Below are positions 62,295 to 64,000 of a DNA stretch of 64,000 nucleotides, in pieces. Below the pieces are notes generated by a model. It did no database searches. It was given only the letters and a program-made list of their open reading frames with translations, and was not told the origin of the DNA. The position numbers were made by a program, and so were the translations under genes. The number at the start of each line of letters is the position of its first letter. The stretch's first letter is position 1. The stretch is from CAVSWT01 sp963731745 (GTDB lineage Bacteria; Bacteroidota; Ignavibacteria; Ignavibacteriales; Ignavibacteriaceae), in NCBI GenBank assembly GCA_963731745.1, contig CAVSWT010000019.1, forward strand, positions 46,614 to 110,613, read 5' to 3'.

Positions 62295-64000
62295 ATGAAA
62301 CCATTACAAGCCTTACAAAGATATTTTGGGTTAAAAACTTTTCGCAATTCCCAGCTTGAAATAATTGAATCAATTATTGAAGGTGAAAATGTTTTAGCTG
62401 TTTTACCAACAGGCGCAGGTAAATCTATTTGTTATCAAATTCCTGCTTTGATTACAGAAAATTTTTCAATTGTTATTTCACCATTAATTTCTTTAATGAA
62501 AGACCAGGTTGATGCACTCAATAAAAATGAAGAACTTGCAGCATTCATAAACAGCACAATGAATTTTTATGAAATTGAGGAAGTGCTTCAAAAGATTGCA
62601 TATGGACAAATAAAGCTGCTTTATGTTGCTCCGGAAAGGCTTGACAATTTAGCTTTCGCAGAAAAAATTAAAAAGCTTTCTCCAACTTTTTTATTTATAG
62701 ATGAAGCACACTGCATCAGCGAGTGGGGTCACAATTTTCGTCCCAGCTACGGCAAAATAAAAGAGTTTATTGATTTTGTTGAAATTAAAAATGTTTCGGG
62801 ATTCACCGCAACTGCAACTCCGGAAGTTGTTAAAGATATCATAAAGCAGCTCGGTATAAAAAAGCATAAACTTTTTGTAAGAGGTTTTGAAAGAGACAAT
62901 CTATTCTTAAATGTTATCATAACCAAAAAGAAAAAAGAAAAATGTTTGGAATTAATTTCTGCTTATAAAACTCCAGCAATTATTTATTGTGCTTCGCGAA
63001 AAAATGCAGAAGAAGTTTCTGAGTATTTAGTGATGAATAGAATTAACTGTTCCTATTATCACGCTGGTATGCAGCCTGAAATACGTAAGAAAATTCAAGA
63101 AGATTTTATTGAAGATAGGACTCCAATTATTGCCGCAACAAATGCATTCGGAATGGGAATAGATAAAAAAGATATTCGATTAATAATCCATTACAACACT
63201 CCCGGTTCGATTGAAAATTATTACCAGGAAATTGGAAGAGCAGGCAGAGATGGGAAAAATTCATACGCCTTTTTATTGCATGATGATTACGATATAAATA
63301 TTCAAAACTTTTTTATTTCAAACGCGCATCCTGATAAAGAATTAATTGAAAATGTTTATTCAGCAATATGTGATTTTGGTAAGATTGCAGAAGGAATTCA
63401 GCCCGAAAATGAAATCCCCTTAAACATTGAATATATAAAAGCTTATTGCAAGAAGAATGTAAGCAAAGGTTTGTTGAATGCAACTTTGAGGATTCTGGAA
63501 TCAGCGGGTTATTTAAAGCAGCTTTCAGAATATGAAAGAAATATTTCACTTCAATTCATAATGAGTAAAAACAGGCTCAGAGAATTCGCAAAACAATCTA
63601 CAAATGATATTTTGAAAGAAACTGTACTTCAATTATTGAGAGAATTTGGAAGTGAAATATTAAGCGGTAAAATTAATGTTTCGATAGGACAGATATCGAA
63701 AAAGTTTGACTTAGAGGAAGATGCTCTTGAAGAAGCTTTATTAACGCTTGATAACCTTGGCGTACTTTCTTTCAATAAAATATTTTCAAAAGAAAATATT
63801 ATACTGACTTCACCCAGGGTTAACAAAAAGCAGCTTAATCTTAATTACAAAAAAATAAATGAAAGTTATTTAAATCTTCGCTACAAAGTTGATAGAATGG
63901 TGAGTTATGTTTATTCACTTGACTGCCGTTTTAAATTTATACTCGAATATTTTGGCGAAGATGTTTCCGAATATAAATGCGGAAGATGCGATAAATGCAG
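62295..64000 (+). CDS. recQ: ATP-dependent DNA helicase RecQ (5' part, runs off the window)
   Basis: 568 codons visible, no stop before the window end. Helicase motifs in order: FRNSQLEIIESI, Walker A LPTGAGKSICYQ, SPLISLMKDQVDAL, DEAHCISEWGHNFRPSY (RecQ-type DEAH), FTATATPEV, and the second RecA domain with YYHAGMQPEIRKKIQEDF, ATNAFGMGIDKKDIRLIIHYNTPGSIENYYQEIGRAGRDG. The RecQ zinc-binding region follows with the CGRCDKC motif at the window end. A start at ATG 62295 gives the normal N-terminus. It unwinds DNA in recombination and repair. HRDC and winged-helix parts probably lie beyond. Confidence 0.96.
   Translation, partial: MKPLQALQRYFGLKTFRNSQLEIIESIIEGENVLAVLPTGAGKSICYQIPALITENFSIVISPLISLMKDQVDALNKNEELAAFINSTMNFYEIEEVLQKIAYGQIKLLYVAPERLDNLAFAEKIKKLSPTFLFIDEAHCISEWGHNFRPSYGKIKEFIDFVEIKNVSGFTATATPEVVKDIIKQLGIKKHKLFVRGFERDNLFLNVIITKKKKEKCLELISAYKTPAIIYCASRKNAEEVSEYLVMNRINCSYYHAGMQPEIRKKIQEDFIEDRTPIIAATNAFGMGIDKKDIRLIIHYNTPGSIENYYQEIGRAGRDGKNSYAFLLHDDYDINIQNFFISNAHPDKELIENVYSAICDFGKIAEGIQPENEIPLNIEYIKAYCKKNVSKGLLNATLRILESAGYLKQLSEYERNISLQFIMSKNRLREFAKQSTNDILKETVLQLLREFGSEILSGKINVSIGQISKKFDLEEDALEEALLTLDNLGVLSFNKIFSKENIILTSPRVNKKQLNLNYKKINESYLNLRYKVDRMVSYVYSLDCRFKFILEYFGEDVSEYKCGRCDKC

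Noticed and set aside
1..64000. tRNA, rRNA, riboswitch, IS element, prophage
   Set aside because: No cloverleaf-like sequence, rRNA stretch, transposase, integrase or recognisable aptamer was seen on reading both strands; a covariance-model search would settle the RNA question.

Overview
The window looks like chromosome of an AT-rich (about one third G+C by eye) bacterium of the Bacteroidota/Chlorobi (FCB) group, most likely an Ignavibacteriales relative. Three proteins carry type IX secretion (T9SS) C-terminal sorting tails (PNPFN followed by a short Ig-like domain and a basic end). There is also a T9SS plug-type protein, a Bacteroidota-style LptD, and many lipoproteins and small beta-barrels. 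No tRNA, rRNA, insertion sequence, prophage or CRISPR array was seen. The taxonomic call is inference from gene content.

Layout. 1-5454 (+): 3' end of dnaX, then cmk, rpsA, mtaB and a DUF5683-like protein. 5512-17670 (-): a frameshifted T9SS cargo gene, a beta-barrel protein, a NYN-domain protein, lptD, a ROK glucokinase, a LEA-like lipoprotein, a Gfo/Idh/MocA oxidoreductase, a T9SS plug-type protein and two small unknowns. 17786-22770 (-): the three-gene proton-translocating transhydrogenase (pntAA-pntAB-pntB), and agmatine deiminase with N-carbamoylputrescine amidase (agmatine to putrescine). 22792-26744 (-): two adjacent MORN_2-repeat proteins and a beta-propeller lipoprotein. 27097-32147 (-): a complete curli-type amyloid locus, csgE-csgF-csgG-csgA-csgB. 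32575-38248 (-): tyrA, aroF, a DUF1684 lipoprotein and mutS. 38512-47555 (+): an unusual six-gene cluster of esterase, ATP-grasp, GCS2-type carboxylate-amine ligase, class I glutamine amidotransferase, second ATP-grasp-like protein and a 1272-residue GH13 protein. 47602-55654 (-): an FAD dehydrogenase, an SDR, marC, ackA, a 3-hydroxyacyl-CoA dehydrogenase, a lipoprotein and an ABC ATPase-permease fusion. 55833-61871 (-): two very large T9SS cargo loci. 62295-64000 (+): the start of recQ.

Two things stand out. The curli locus encodes all secretion parts, but CsgE has a roughly 200-residue coiled-coil extension at its N-terminus and CsgG carries an extra C-terminal beta-barrel; the csgA-like gene is broken by many single-base indels. 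The 38512-47555 cluster combines two ATP-dependent ligase folds with an amidotransferase, an esterase and a glycosidase, and looks like a small-molecule or peptide-tailoring pathway without an obvious textbook equivalent.

Reading-frame lesions recur in surface and secreted protein genes (5512-8259, 22792-23710, csgF, csgA, and an in-frame TGA at 57909), while every housekeeping gene is intact. This could be real decay or phase-variable switching, or consensus errors in repetitive or AT-rich sequence; read-level data would separate these.
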